DNA of 64,000 nt, taken from positions 1,464,001 through 1,528,000 of the forward strand of contig NC_019903.1 of NCBI RefSeq assembly GCF_000243135.2, read 5' to 3'. Made by a program: the position numbers and the translations under genes. This document shows positions 19,297 to 27,516 of this stretch, piece after piece; positions within the stretch are counted from its first letter, which is position 1, and each line of letters starts with the position of its first letter. The notes under the pieces are model-generated. The model saw nothing but the letters and a program-made list of their open reading frames with translations, was not told the DNA's origin and searched no databases. This DNA is from Desulfitobacterium dichloroeliminans LMG P-21439. Its GTDB lineage: Bacteria; Bacillota; Desulfitobacteriia; Desulfitobacteriales; Desulfitobacteriaceae.

Positions 19297-21113
19297 GTAG
19301 ATTCTGCAGGGATATAACCTTCGATTTGCTGTCCGGTTACATCATAGAAGGTATACCTTGTATCCCTCAATGTTTCAGGCAGCTTTATCACAGTCATGCT
19401 CGGATTTACACGGTCGACTTTTTCGCTGATGGCTTCGCCACCGGAGGCGTGTCTGATTTCTGCCAGATTCTCGTTGTTGCTCAATACAACGTCATAATAT
19501 TTGTTGGAGGGGGCGATGAGCAATCCTAGAACGATACGGTCCTGAACCAGAGCCTGCCCTTTATGGATGGTTCGACTGAGGAGCTGGTATTCTCCGGCTT
19601 TAAATTGAAACAGGCCGGCACCGATGTCCGATTGTTCCGTCTTTCCATCGGCAAGGAAGCCGATGATATACAGTCCGTTATCCATCTCATAAGTGGAGAA
19701 GCAGTATGCGGAGAAGGAAGAAAGCCCTAACATGGAGGCGACCTCCTGATCTGTCAGACTAAAGCCATTTCGGTCCCCTATCTCCTCTAATCTAAAGAGC
19801 CAACGAATGTGGCGGTTGTCCTCAGTATCATACCCTAATGCCCATAGTACATCGCCATTCTTGAGTTGAATTACCAAATAGAAGGTGTGATTAGCATCGT
19901 TTGCGTCGGCACGATAAATTAATTTGGCTTGGTCGATTGCTTCATGAGCCTTGTTATTGAGTGGATTGAACAGTGTATATAACTGCTGTCTGCTGATTTT
20001 ATAAGGGTTTAATCCTTTGTGCATGATCCAATCTTCATCTGTGATTTGTTTACTGTAAAGCACATAGTCAGATGAAATAGAAAACTGAGGTGCAGTATCC
20101 AATGTATAACCAAAGGAGTACATTGGCGCTTGGTATAGTATTTCTTCAACACGATAGGAAGAACCGTTAAAGGTCGTTGAAGACTTTGGGTTTGTCATCA
20201 GTCCCACATAGAGAGCAACCACTATGAACACGGCGATAGCTATAACCCAAAACGTAGGCTTCCTGTAATTGAGCACGTTTTTTATTCTGCTCTTGGTGTC
20301 CCCTTCGCCGAAAGCAAGGGGAATACCGCTAATAATGTGTCTGCCGGTGGCAAGTGCTAACAGCGAAGAAGAATAGTCCTTTTTTACATCATTGCCAAGG
20401 CGTCTGATGACCGCTTCGTCGCAAGACATCTCCATGTCCTTCCCGCTTAGGATAAATGCAACCCAAACTAAAGGGTTGAACCAGTGGACGCAGAGCACAA
20501 GGAAACTGAGCATCCTGATTACGTGGTCAAAGCGCCGAATATGTATCTGTTCATGCAAAAGGATATACTGCTTTTCATCAAGGGAAAGGGCTTTAGGTAG
20601 ATAGATTTTCGGACGAATGATCCCTAATACAAAGGGTGTATTCAAATGCTCCGCAAGGTAAACATTTTCCTTTTCATGGACGGCATTTTTCAGTCGGTTT
20701 TGAAGCCGTAGCAGCGAAACTACACTATAAAGCAAAAGCACAGCAATACCGGCAAGCCACACGAATTCTCCGATAAACGTCCATATTTGCATCGGGTTCA
20801 CACTGGCCCCGAGGGAAGGAGCAGGCAGCGAGGAGTTTACGGCATTATCAATTCCCGCGATTCCCGTCTTGATTTGAGGGGTCTGTGCATACAGAATTTT
20901 ATGGGAAATAGGGGTAGGATTACTAGGTAGTAGGCTCAGCAAGCTTTCAAAGGAGAAGGGGAAAACCAGCCGAAACAGCACGACGCTCCACAAGGCATAA
21001 GAAAAAATCTTAGGCGCTTTTTTGAGAGGAAGCTTAGCGACAAGCACAAATAGGATCACAATGCTAGCTGTGAAGCTCATATTGAGTATTTGCAAAAATA
21101 AATTGTCCAGCAA
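19287..21113 (-). CDS. BlaR1/MecR1-type M56 membrane metallopeptidase
   Basis: 608 residues, TTG start with AAGGAGG upstream. Four membrane segments (about 12-30, 38-55, 112-135, 285-310) surround a cytoplasmic M56 zinc peptidase with HEQIH (187-191) and a downstream CDEAV. In BlaR1 the outer domain is a penicillin sensor; here the outer domain after residue 310 is not recognisably penicillin-binding, so the signal is unknown. Together with the BlaI-like gene 2 bp upstream it should relay an envelope signal by cleaving or inactivating the repressor. No beta-lactamase gene is nearby. Confidence 0.85.
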   Translation of the reverse strand: MLDNLFLQILNMSFTASIVILFVLVAKLPLKKAPKIFSYALWSVVLFRLVFPFSFESLLSLLPSNPTPISHKILYAQTPQIKTGIAGIDNAVNSSLPAPSLGASVNPMQIWTFIGEFVWLAGIAVLLLYSVVSLLRLQNRLKNAVHEKENVYLAEHLNTPFVLGIIRPKIYLPKALSLDEKQYILLHEQIHIRRFDHVIRMLSFLVLCVHWFNPLVWVAFILSGKDMEMSCDEAVIRRLGNDVKKDYSSSLLALATGRHIISGIPLAFGEGDTKSRIKNVLNYRKPTFWVIAIAVFIVVALYVGLMTNPKSSTTFNGSSYRVEEILYQAPMYSFGYTLDTAPQFSISSDYVLYSKQITDEDWIMHKGLNPYKISRQQLYTLFNPLNNKAHEAIDQAKLIYRADANDANHTFYLVIQLKNGDVLWALGYDTEDNRHIRWLFRLEEIGDRNGFSLTDQEVASMLGLSSFSAYCFSTYEMDNGLYIIGFLADGKTEQSDIGAGLFQFKAGEYQLLSRTIHKGQALVQDRIVLGLLIAPSNKYYDVVLSNNENLAEIRHASGGEAISEKVDRVNPSMTVIKLPETLRDTRYTFYDVTGQQIEGYIPAESTKK

Positions 21114-21115
21114 GA

Positions 21116-21478
21116 TTATTCCTCCTTGTGCTCATTGATTAATTGCTGAAGCTCATTGATTTCCCGGTCACTTAGCTTGTTACGACGGGTAAAGGCAGCG
21201 AAAAACTGGGGCAGGGAACCGTCAAAGGTTTCGTTTATAAATTGCTCTCCTTGTGCAGCTTTGAATTCATTTTTACTCATTAGCGCGACAACTGTTCCGC
21301 TCTGATTTTCAAAGATATTCCGCTCACACAGCCGTTTGAGCATTGTATATGTTGTGGTGCGTTTCCAGGAAAATGCAACAGCACAAAGCTCTGTAAGAGC
21401 ACGGGAGTTGATTGGTTCGTTTGCCCAAATCAAGTCAGCGAACTGTTGTTCCATTTCCCCGAGCTTGTATTGTTCCAA
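21116..21478 (-). CDS. BlaI/MecI/CopY-family repressor
   Basis: 120 residues, TTG start with GGAGG 7 nt upstream. The winged-helix region LTELCAVAFSWKRTTTYTMLKRLCERNI is the BlaI DNA-binding domain; the C-terminal half forms the dimer. It precedes the M56 gene by 2 bp, a standard repressor-sensor pair. A perfect palindrome 24 bp before the start is its likely operator, so autoregulation is expected. Confidence 0.88.
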   Translation of the reverse strand: MEQYKLGEMEQQFADLIWANEPINSRALTELCAVAFSWKRTTTYTMLKRLCERNIFENQSGTVVALMSKNEFKAAQGEQFINETFDGSLPQFFAAFTRRNKLSDREINELQQLINEHKEE

Positions 21479-21501
21479 GGGAAGACCTCCTGTCGAATGA
21501 T

Positions 21502-21522
21502 ATTAGACAAATATAGTCTAAT
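21502..21522. promoter_or_regulatory. Palindromic operator for the BlaI-like repressor
   Basis: ATTAGAC and GTCTAAT form perfect 7-bp arms around a 7-bp A/T spacer, followed by a partial copy (TTTAGAC, 21526-21532). It lies just upstream of the repressor start. Binding is inferred from position and symmetry. Confidence 0.65.
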
Positions 21523-21620
21523 GCATTTAGACAGAGCTGTCAATGAACAGATAGGAAGAAATTTGACGGAATTAAGAAGGACAGATATCACACCAATCAG
21601 GAGACACATTTACCTTAACG

Positions 21621-21664
21621 AATTGGAGGCTCCCTAGGTTTTTCTAGGAAGCCTCCAATTTTGA
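21621..21664. terminator. Strong hairpin between the BlaI-like gene and the DUF3102 gene
   Basis: Arms 21621-21637 and 21644-21660 pair over 11 bp plus 5 bp with one mismatch around a 6-nt loop (AATTGGAGGCT with AGCCTCCAATT outermost). Downstream is TTTGAT. A terminator-like or repeat-derived structure; which strand it serves is unclear, because the flanking genes diverge. Confidence 0.5.
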
Positions 21665-21784
21665 TAATTAATGACCTACCCCAAGGTACAAGGATTCGCT
21701 GAAGAGTAATTGTCAATTTCACCCTCCATACCTTGTCCGCATACTCTATCATTATACGGATTAAAGAAAGGACGGGTATGTGGA

Positions 21785-22519
21785 GTGAATGATTTATCGG
21801 TCGAACGAACACCACAGGTGATTGCGACTGAAATAAATATGATTGTCCACCAAACCAAAAAGATCCTCCTGACCAACGCCATTGAAATTGGCCGCCGTCT
21901 GAAAGAAGCGAAAAGCTTGGTCGAGCATGGGGAATGGGGAAAGTGGCTAGAAGAGTCCGTAAGCTACTCCCAGAGTACTGCCTGTAGACTGATAAGGATC
22001 TGCGAGGAGTATGGGGCAAGTTTACCGGACGGGTCGGGCACGTCAAATTTGGCACCAGTGCCAAATTTGACATACACCCAAGCCCTTCTCCTATTGGGTT
22101 TGCCAGAAGGTGAGCGGGAGGAATTCATTGCTAAGAACGATGTGGCTACCATGACGAAACAGGAGCTACAACAGGCTCTGAGGGATAGAGATCACACTAA
22201 GCAGGAGAAAGAGCAGATCCCTCAGGAAAACAAAATAGGTAATGCCCCTCCGGCAAGCAATAACGCCTTGCCGACTCACAATCTCCCAACGGAGATTGAT
22301 CCTAACGCTCCTGCTAAGTATGTGGAACGTTGTGATGCCTGTTGTAAAACCATCAGCACCACCTTCTTCGAGCTGACGACAGCACTTACCAATCTGACGC
22401 ATCTTGATGCGAGGTTGAAAGAGGAAAAAAGAAAAGAGGCCCAGAAGCTGCTTGAATCCATTGCTGAGACGATTAAGGAGTGGCCGCCCGCCCCAAAACC
22501 CCTAAAATTCATCCGTTGA
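21785..22519 (+). CDS. DUF3102 domain protein
   Basis: 244 residues from the GTG at 21785, which gives the family N-terminus VNDLSVERTPQVIATEIN. The DUF3102 core is seen in NAIEIGRRLKEAKSLVEHGEWGKWLEESVSYSQSTACRLIRI. The C-terminal half is variable and helical. Such proteins recur in Firmicutes, often near plasmid or phage genes, and have no settled function. A perfect long palindrome (22042-22071) lies inside the coding sequence and encodes the unusual stretch SNLAPVPNLT. Confidence 0.7.
   Translation: MNDLSVERTPQVIATEINMIVHQTKKILLTNAIEIGRRLKEAKSLVEHGEWGKWLEESVSYSQSTACRLIRICEEYGASLPDGSGTSNLAPVPNLTYTQALLLLGLPEGEREEFIAKNDVATMTKQELQQALRDRDHTKQEKEQIPQENKIGNAPPASNNALPTHNLPTEIDPNAPAKYVERCDACCKTISTTFFELTTALTNLTHLDARLKEEKRKEAQKLLESIAETIKEWPPAPKPLKFIR
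22042..22071. repeat. 30-bp perfect palindrome inside the DUF3102 gene
   Basis: Arms of 14 bp (GTCAAATTTGGCAC and GTGCCAAATTTGAC) flank a 2-bp centre. The reading frame stays open through it. It could be an operator, a hairpin, or an inserted repeat; another copy was not seen in the window. Confidence 0.85.
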
Positions 22520-22601
22520 TTTCGGAACCTTTCGCAGGACAAGTCCATAGTATGTTTGTAGGACAACTTAGCTTGTCACTTTGGTGAAAGGAGAGATTAT
22601 A

Positions 22602-22829
22602 TTGCCTGTTGTTGCTACACCATCCGGGGCGGCTCTGGTATTGGTTTATCAGACTGGCCTCAGTCCCACCGGTGATCCGGTCACTAGGCAGCGGACCCTG
22701 AACAATATTGCCTATGATGCCTCTGAACAAGCTGTCTATGATGCGGCTAACGCCATCTTCAGCCTTTCCGAGTATACCCTCTTGGACGTCTATTTCCGCA
22801 GAACTCAGGAATTAATCGACGAGGTGTAA
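22602..22829 (+). CDS. DUF1659 family protein
   Basis: 75 residues from TTG 22602, which has AAAGGAGAG about 7 nt upstream. The sequence starts PVVATPSGAALVLVYQTG and ends with the small DUF1659 fold (LNNIAYDASEQAVYDAANAI). It is almost always paired with DUF2922 in Firmicutes, as here. Function unknown. Confidence 0.8.
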   Translation: MPVVATPSGAALVLVYQTGLSPTGDPVTRQRTLNNIAYDASEQAVYDAANAIFSLSEYTLLDVYFRRTQELIDEV

Positions 22830-22865
22830 GCTTGGGAAAAATACAAGGGAAGGGAGGTGCTTCAT

Positions 22866-23105
22866 TTGGCTGTGACTACGACCAGAACAGGAAGGCTATC
22901 CTTCACAACCAGCGACGGGAACACGTTCACGATAACGGTTCCCCAACCACGTGAGGATATTATTTTGAATGATGCCATGGACGTCATGAATTCGGTAATT
23001 GCCGGCGAGATATTTTTAACGGCACACGGCACCCTTTCAGGGATAAGGGATATAAAGGTCATCGACACAACGACCAGTGATCTCTATGATCCTCCGCAAG
23101 GGTAA
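22866..23105 (+). CDS. DUF2922 family protein
   Basis: 79 residues from TTG 22866, preceded by GGGAGG. The core GNTFTITVPQPREDIILNDAMDVMNSVI followed by IRDIKVIDTTTSDLYD is typical of DUF2922. It is 36 bp after the DUF1659 gene, so they form one transcript. Function unknown. Confidence 0.8.
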   Translation: MAVTTTRTGRLSFTTSDGNTFTITVPQPREDIILNDAMDVMNSVIAGEIFLTAHGTLSGIRDIKVIDTTTSDLYDPPQG

Positions 23106-23146
23106 GCGGGCAATGTCTGCTTAAAGGGTGAAGAGCGGGATAGAGT

Positions 23147-23200
23147 TTTTACAAGCAAGGCACCCTATGCTATAAATAGCGTAGAGTGCCTTACTTGATG
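23147..23200. other. Hairpin after the DUF2922 gene
   Basis: AAGGCAC, CTATGC and the matching GCGTAG, GTGCCTT form an interrupted stem around a TATAAATA loop (about 23157-23192). No T-run follows, so terminator function is uncertain. The relic of the DUF488 gene begins directly after it. Confidence 0.45.
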
Positions 23201-23242
23201 GATGGGTGAAGGAACTTGTCCCCAGCCATTAGCTTCGGATAT
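23194..23242 (+). pseudogene. 49-bp relic of the DUF488 gene
   Basis: 45 of 49 bases match 9103-9151 inside the DUF488 gene (W-V-K-E-L-A-P-S-H-Q-L-R-I segment). The surrounding gene is missing. Probably the remains of a duplicated copy. Confidence 0.75.
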
Positions 23243-23260
23243 TTTCTGACGAAATCATGA

Positions 23261-24331
23261 TTATCTATTCTCGATTCCAACAATCATCAGTGAAGGATGT
23301 TCTACTAGGTTATAATCAATAGGCGAAAATAGGCGACTATAAAAATCATGAGTCATCCGCACATAAGGACGAGTTGGGAAGTTGGGATTTTGTTTTACCA
23401 CATTACCCCGTTGTCCGTTGCTTAAGCGGACTCCTGTCCCAGTGGGATAGGGAGTAATGCATTTAGGAAAGACCTTCTGCACTAATAATGGTTCAAAGAG
23501 CCAATCAGAATTGGCAATTAAATATTCATAAGCCTCATAGGGCTGATGGGCGTTGCGATAAATTCTTTTGCTGGTAAGTGCTTCATATACATCCGCAACA
23601 GCTGTTACTCTCGCATATTCATGGATTTGAGTTCCTTTTAACCCCCTCGGATAGCCGCTACCATCCCAGCGTTCCTGATGTTGAAGGGCTACATGAGCTG
23701 AGACAATATTGATATCACGGTTTTTTCGTAGAATCTGGAACCCGTATTCCGAATGCTTCTTGATCTCATCGAACTCCTCCAGCGTTAAAGGCCCCACTTT
23801 ATTGAAGATTTCTTCTGGAATCTTGATCTTTCCTACATCATGCATGAGTACACCCATTCCGAGCTCAAATAATTTATTATCTGACCAACCCATGGAAATC
23901 CCCATAAGTAAAGCAATAATCGTTGTATTTACAGAATGATGAAAGGTATAATCGTCATGCCCTTGAATCTCAATTATATTACCTAGTAATCCTTTGTTAT
24001 CAAGAAGGTCGCCGATGATATTTCGAACAGCATTCTTAACCCCATCCAACTTACCTGAACGAAGCCGTGACTCATCGATATTCTTACTTAAGTTAAGAAT
24101 AGCTGCGTAAGCAACTTCACGAGTCTTTAAGGACACAGCTGAAGTTATCTCAACATCTTCAAAAGTTGCATCCTCGATGAACATCGTATCTAAACCCAGG
24201 CGAGCTAATTTATCGATATAACTTCTTGATAGTGTTATTCCCGCCTGTAAAAGTACTTTGCCATTAGGTGCTATCAAAGGTCTTGCAAGCACAGAACCTT
24301 CAACTACATACGCAATATTCACCAAACGCAT
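23261..24331 (-). CDS. HD-GYP domain protein (probable cyclic-di-GMP phosphodiesterase)
   Basis: 356 residues. The N-terminal half has no recognised sensor domain. The HD-GYP core is complete in appearance: HHSVNTTIIALLMG, MHDVGKIKIPEEI, KKHSEYGFQIL, then LQHQERWDGSGYPRGLKG with the GYP signature. Soluble, no membrane segments. It should hydrolyse cyclic-di-GMP and counteract the GGDEF protein at 39.6 kb. Divergent from vanR across a 261-bp control region; a GGGG ribosome site precedes the ATG. Confidence 0.88.
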   Translation of the reverse strand: MRLVNIAYVVEGSVLARPLIAPNGKVLLQAGITLSRSYIDKLARLGLDTMFIEDATFEDVEITSAVSLKTREVAYAAILNLSKNIDESRLRSGKLDGVKNAVRNIIGDLLDNKGLLGNIIEIQGHDDYTFHHSVNTTIIALLMGISMGWSDNKLFELGMGVLMHDVGKIKIPEEIFNKVGPLTLEEFDEIKKHSEYGFQILRKNRDINIVSAHVALQHQERWDGSGYPRGLKGTQIHEYARVTAVADVYEALTSKRIYRNAHQPYEAYEYLIANSDWLFEPLLVQKVFPKCITPYPTGTGVRLSNGQRGNVVKQNPNFPTRPYVRMTHDFYSRLFSPIDYNLVEHPSLMIVGIENR

Positions 24332-24483
24332 TTATATTACCCCAGTTCAGTTTATAATAATTCCTTATAATGTTATAAATTTATAGTATATAGAAATTCG
24401 CCAAGAATTTCCCAAATCCTCTTGAAATTTGTAAACTATTGCAATTATTGTTTAAAAGGAGATTTACTCAAAGAGCACCAGAA

Positions 24484-24526
24484 CATTAAGTATTTCTTAA
24501 GATTTTCCTAAGCTAAAAACTATAAA
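24484..24526 (+). promoter_or_regulatory. VanR-type heptad array and promoter of vanRS
   Basis: Three TNNTAAG-like heptads at exact 11-bp spacing: CATTAAG (24484), TCTTAAG (24495), TCCTAAG (24506). A -10-like TATAAA follows at 24521-24526, 15 bp after the last heptad start; another possible -10 is TATAAT at 24547-24552. The spacing is that of an OmpR-class tandem site, and the sequences resemble VanR sites of the vanA system. Confidence 0.7.
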
Positions 24527-24592
24527 ATGGATTTTCTGCTTTGCGGTATAATAAGTATGGGGGTAAATGCTTAAAAGAAAGAAGATGACGTT

Positions 24593-25291
24593 TTGGCTGC
24601 CAATATTTTAGTGGTTGATGATGAACAAGCTATTGCGGATTTGGTTGAAGTTTATTTAAAAAATGAGAACTATAAAATCTTTAAATTTTATAAGGGCAGG
24701 GATGCCCTTAACTGTATAGAAAATGAAAAACTAGACCTTGCCATCTTGGATGTCATGCTACCGGATATTGATGGCTTTTCAATCTGTCAACAAATCCGAG
24801 AAAAGCATAATTTCCCCGTTATCATGCTGACCGCCAAAGAAGAAGAAATCGATAAGATTACCGGGCTGACCTTAGGGGCGGACGACTATATCACTAAGCC
24901 GTTTCGCCCTTTGGAGCTTATTGCCCGTGTGAAGGCACAGCTACGGCGATTTACAAAATATAATTCTACTGAGCAAAACAAGGATGAACACTTGATTGCC
25001 TTTTCCGGCTTGGTATTGGACATGGATACTCATGAATGTACCCTGAATGAGAAAAAGCTATCTCTCACCCCTACAGAGTTTGCCATTCTTTGGTTTCTTT
25101 GTTCCAATCGTGGACGGGTGGTTCGATCAGAAGAATTATTCCAAGAAGTATGGAGCGACAAGTATTTCACCAATAGCAATAATACGGTAATGGTTCATAT
25201 CCGACATTTGCGAGAAAAAATGGGCGATAATGCAGAACATCCTAAATATATCAAAACCGTATGGGGGGTTGGCTATAAAATTGAAAAGTAA
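24593..25291 (+). CDS. vanR: VanR-type response regulator (OmpR family)
   Basis: 232 residues, TTG start. Receiver domain with Asp9/Asp10, phosphoacceptor Asp53 (LAILDVMLPD) and Lys102 (DDYITKPF). The C-terminal OmpR winged helix ends YIKTVWGVGYKIEK, nearly as in VanR of vanA-type clusters. Phosphorylated by VanS, it should activate the van promoters. The heptad array upstream suggests autoregulation. Overlaps vanS by 23 bp. Confidence 0.9.
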   Translation: MAANILVVDDEQAIADLVEVYLKNENYKIFKFYKGRDALNCIENEKLDLAILDVMLPDIDGFSICQQIREKHNFPVIMLTAKEEEIDKITGLTLGADDYITKPFRPLELIARVKAQLRRFTKYNSTEQNKDEHLIAFSGLVLDMDTHECTLNEKKLSLTPTEFAILWFLCSNRGRVVRSEELFQEVWSDKYFTNSNNTVMVHIRHLREKMGDNAEHPKYIKTVWGVGYKIEK

Positions 25292-26411
25292 AAGCGATAT
25301 AAGAAAGAATGACTATTCGAGATTGAAAAGGAAAGTATTTGGGCAAATGCTTCTGATTACAATCGTTGCTGTCGTGTCTGTATTTCTTTTGCGCTTTCTT
25401 CTGTGGGGAGAGATCGGCAATCTTATCGTTAAAATGTTAATCAGCACGTTTCGTTTTCGAGATTGGGAGGCACATACAGTCTATCAGTTGATGATTCGTA
25501 ATAACTTAGATATGATTCTTTTTCTTGTAATCCTCATCTTCTTAGTTATCCTTTTTCGGTTTTCCGTTTCTTGGTTCACAAAATATTTTGATGAAATTAG
25601 CTCCGGCATGGATAAACTCACGGAGGGATCCGCTGCAGATATTACCTTAGCACCGGAATTGGATTTTATGGAGAAAAAGCTTAATCAGATAAAAGACAAC
25701 TTGGAAAAACAACAGAAAGCCGCCCTTGAGGCCGAGCAGCGCAAAAACGATTTAGTCGTTTACTTGGCTCATGATATAAAGACACCGCTGACCTCCGTTA
25801 TAGGCTACCTAAGTCTTCTGGATGAAGCTCCGGATATGCCTTCTGAACAGAAGGCGAAATACGTCGGTATTACCTTGGAAAAAGCTTATCGCTTAGAGCA
25901 GCTTATCAATGAGTTTTTTGAGATCACCAGATTTAATCTGCAAACTATTGTTTTAAGCAAAGAAGAAATCAAATTGCTGTTCATGCTCGAGCAGATGGCT
26001 GATGAATTCTATCCCATGCTGGCCCCCCAAGGAAAGCAGGTGACAGTTAAGGTGCCTGACGCTCTCACTCTGTGGGGAGATGCTGACAAGCTGGCCCGTG
26101 TGTTCAATAACATCCTGAAAAATGCGATAGCCTATAGCTATGAAGACAGCGTCATCGATATTTCCGCCAGGGAGCAGGATGAAGATATCGTAATAACGTT
26201 TACGAATCAAGGTAACCCTATCCCTCCAGAAAAACTGCAAACAATATTTGAGAAGTTTTTCCGGTTGGACACTTCTCGTTCTACCATTACAGGCGGTGCC
26301 GGGCTGGGACTGGCTATTGCCCAAGAAATCGTCAACGCCCATGGCGGCAATATTTTCGTACAAAGTAATTCCGAGAAGACTGTATTTACAGTCGTGCTTC
26401 CGCAGAAGTAA
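25269..26411 (+). CDS. vanS: VanS-type sensor histidine kinase
   Basis: 380 residues from TTG 25269, chosen because it gives the family N-terminus (AIKLKSKSD... KNDYSRLKRK) and follows GGGGGG. Two membrane segments (about 27-46 and 83-102) flank a short outer loop. The kinase core has LAHDIKTPLTSVIGYLSLLD (phospho-His168), NILKNA, and GGAGLGLAI. The core is strikingly like VanS of vanA/vanB-type systems. It senses glycopeptide or cell-wall stress and controls VanR. Confidence 0.9.
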   Translation: MAIKLKSKSDIRKNDYSRLKRKVFGQMLLITIVAVVSVFLLRFLLWGEIGNLIVKMLISTFRFRDWEAHTVYQLMIRNNLDMILFLVILIFLVILFRFSVSWFTKYFDEISSGMDKLTEGSAADITLAPELDFMEKKLNQIKDNLEKQQKAALEAEQRKNDLVVYLAHDIKTPLTSVIGYLSLLDEAPDMPSEQKAKYVGITLEKAYRLEQLINEFFEITRFNLQTIVLSKEEIKLLFMLEQMADEFYPMLAPQGKQVTVKVPDALTLWGDADKLARVFNNILKNAIAYSYEDSVIDISAREQDEDIVITFTNQGNPIPPEKLQTIFEKFFRLDTSRSTITGGAGLGLAIAQEIVNAHGGNIFVQSNSEKTVFTVVLPQK

Positions 26412-26414
26412 GCA

Positions 26415-26464
26415 AGGGGTGTCGCAAAACTACTTTTTTAAAGTAGCTTGCGATGCCCTTTTTA
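26415..26464 (+). terminator. Terminator after vanS
   Basis: GGGTGTCGCAA and TTGCGATGCCC, with an inner ACTACTTT/AAAGTAG stem, followed by CCTTTTT at about 26457-26463. Closes the vanRS transcript before the convergent VanZ-like gene. Confidence 0.75.
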
Positions 26465-26575
26465 GATTCGGTTTTTGAAGGAGAATCTTTTTAATACGAT
26501 TTCCATCAATAGGCCATTTCTTAGTGGGTTCTGTAGCCAAAAGTTACTCACTATCGTTTGGAGACAGAACCTTTC

Positions 26576-27304
26576 TTAAAAAATAAAGTACTTCAAAAAG
26601 GGATGGAGGAAAGGTCTTAAAAATGGGTAAAACACCAAAAACATACCGGCGTAGGCGCAGGCCAGATAGAACCATGCCTCTCCACGAAGGAGCAAGGGGG
26701 TTGTTTCAAGCTGGGTACTTTGGACAGCAACCTTGTCCTGTAATTTTGCTAAATGCTCATGCATCAGTCTGAAAATAAGCCAGCCGAGTACTGCTCCGAG
26801 AGTATTCATCAGTAAATCATCGATATCGGTTATTCTACTATTGAACAATTGGCTTAATTCTATGATCAAGGAGAATGCCAGACCGGATAATGCGGTTTGC
26901 CATAACACCTCATAATTTTTCCAAATACAGGGAAGAAGAAATCCAAGGGGAACAAAAAGCAACATATTCTCTATATAGGGGCGAACACCCTCCGACAGCC
27001 AAAAAAATGGAATCAGATTAATCTCTGTCGGTGGGAAACTAAATCCCCCAGCTGTTATTATGCCAAAGCTGTTCTGAAGAAGATCCTTTATGGAAGGAAT
27101 ACCCGTAAGGCTTAACACCCCAGCAAGGTAATACATAAAGATACAAACGATTCCCATATGTTCAATTGACAGTTTATAGCCCATCTTTTTACCCTGAGAG
27201 GTTAGTAGGAAATAGTAGGGGACCAAGAATGGCAAAGTACTAATAAACCAAGTAAGCGACGATATAATAATCCTTAAAATAAACATTAAAATCATACTGA
27301 TCAC
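26576..27304 (-). CDS. VanZ-like membrane protein
   Basis: 242 residues from GTG 27304, which has GGAGG 8 nt upstream; an earlier GTG sits on top of that ribosome site. Five or six membrane helices. The VanZ-family core is present: RPYIENMLLFVPLGFLLP, SLIIELSQLF, and RITDIDDLLMNTLGAVLGW. VanZ is linked to low-level teicoplanin resistance in vanA clusters; biochemical action is unclear. Transcribed toward vanS, away from the carboxypeptidase, with a shared control region full of heptads. Confidence 0.8.
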   Translation of the reverse strand: MISMILMFILRIIISSLTWFISTLPFLVPYYFLLTSQGKKMGYKLSIEHMGIVCIFMYYLAGVLSLTGIPSIKDLLQNSFGIITAGGFSFPPTEINLIPFFWLSEGVRPYIENMLLFVPLGFLLPCIWKNYEVLWQTALSGLAFSLIIELSQLFNSRITDIDDLLMNTLGAVLGWLIFRLMHEHLAKLQDKVAVQSTQLETTPLLLRGEAWFYLACAYAGMFLVFYPFLRPFLHPFLKYFIF

Positions 27305-27360
27305 GCAAGGCACCTCCGTTGTAATGACTTGTCTATTATAGGATATTAAAAAAAGTAATG

Positions 27361-27447
27361 CCTTAACAAAACCTTAAGATAGGGTGATTTTCTCCTTAAT
27401 TCGAAACTCCCGAGACCTTGATAAGACAATCTTAAGAAGTTCATAAG
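27361..27447 (+). promoter_or_regulatory. VanR-type heptad arrays upstream of the D,D-carboxypeptidase
   Basis: Three heptads at 11-bp spacing, TGATAAG (27419), TCTTAAG (27430), TCATAAG (27441), with a -10-like CAACAT about 16 bp after the last. A second pair, CCTTAAC (27361) and CCTTAAG (27372), also 11 bp apart, lies nearer the VanZ-like gene. VanR control of both flanking genes is plausible. Confidence 0.7.
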
Positions 27448-27516
27448 CTGAAATTCCAACATCGCTTCTTGTTCTGTGGTTGAATACTATCAGCAAAGAA
27501 TAAGGAGCTGTTAAAT

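Noticed and set aside
21615-22073. 152-codon minus-strand frame over the DUF3102 gene
   Set aside because: The opposite strand has a recognisable domain; the frame is a by-product of composition and the palindrome.
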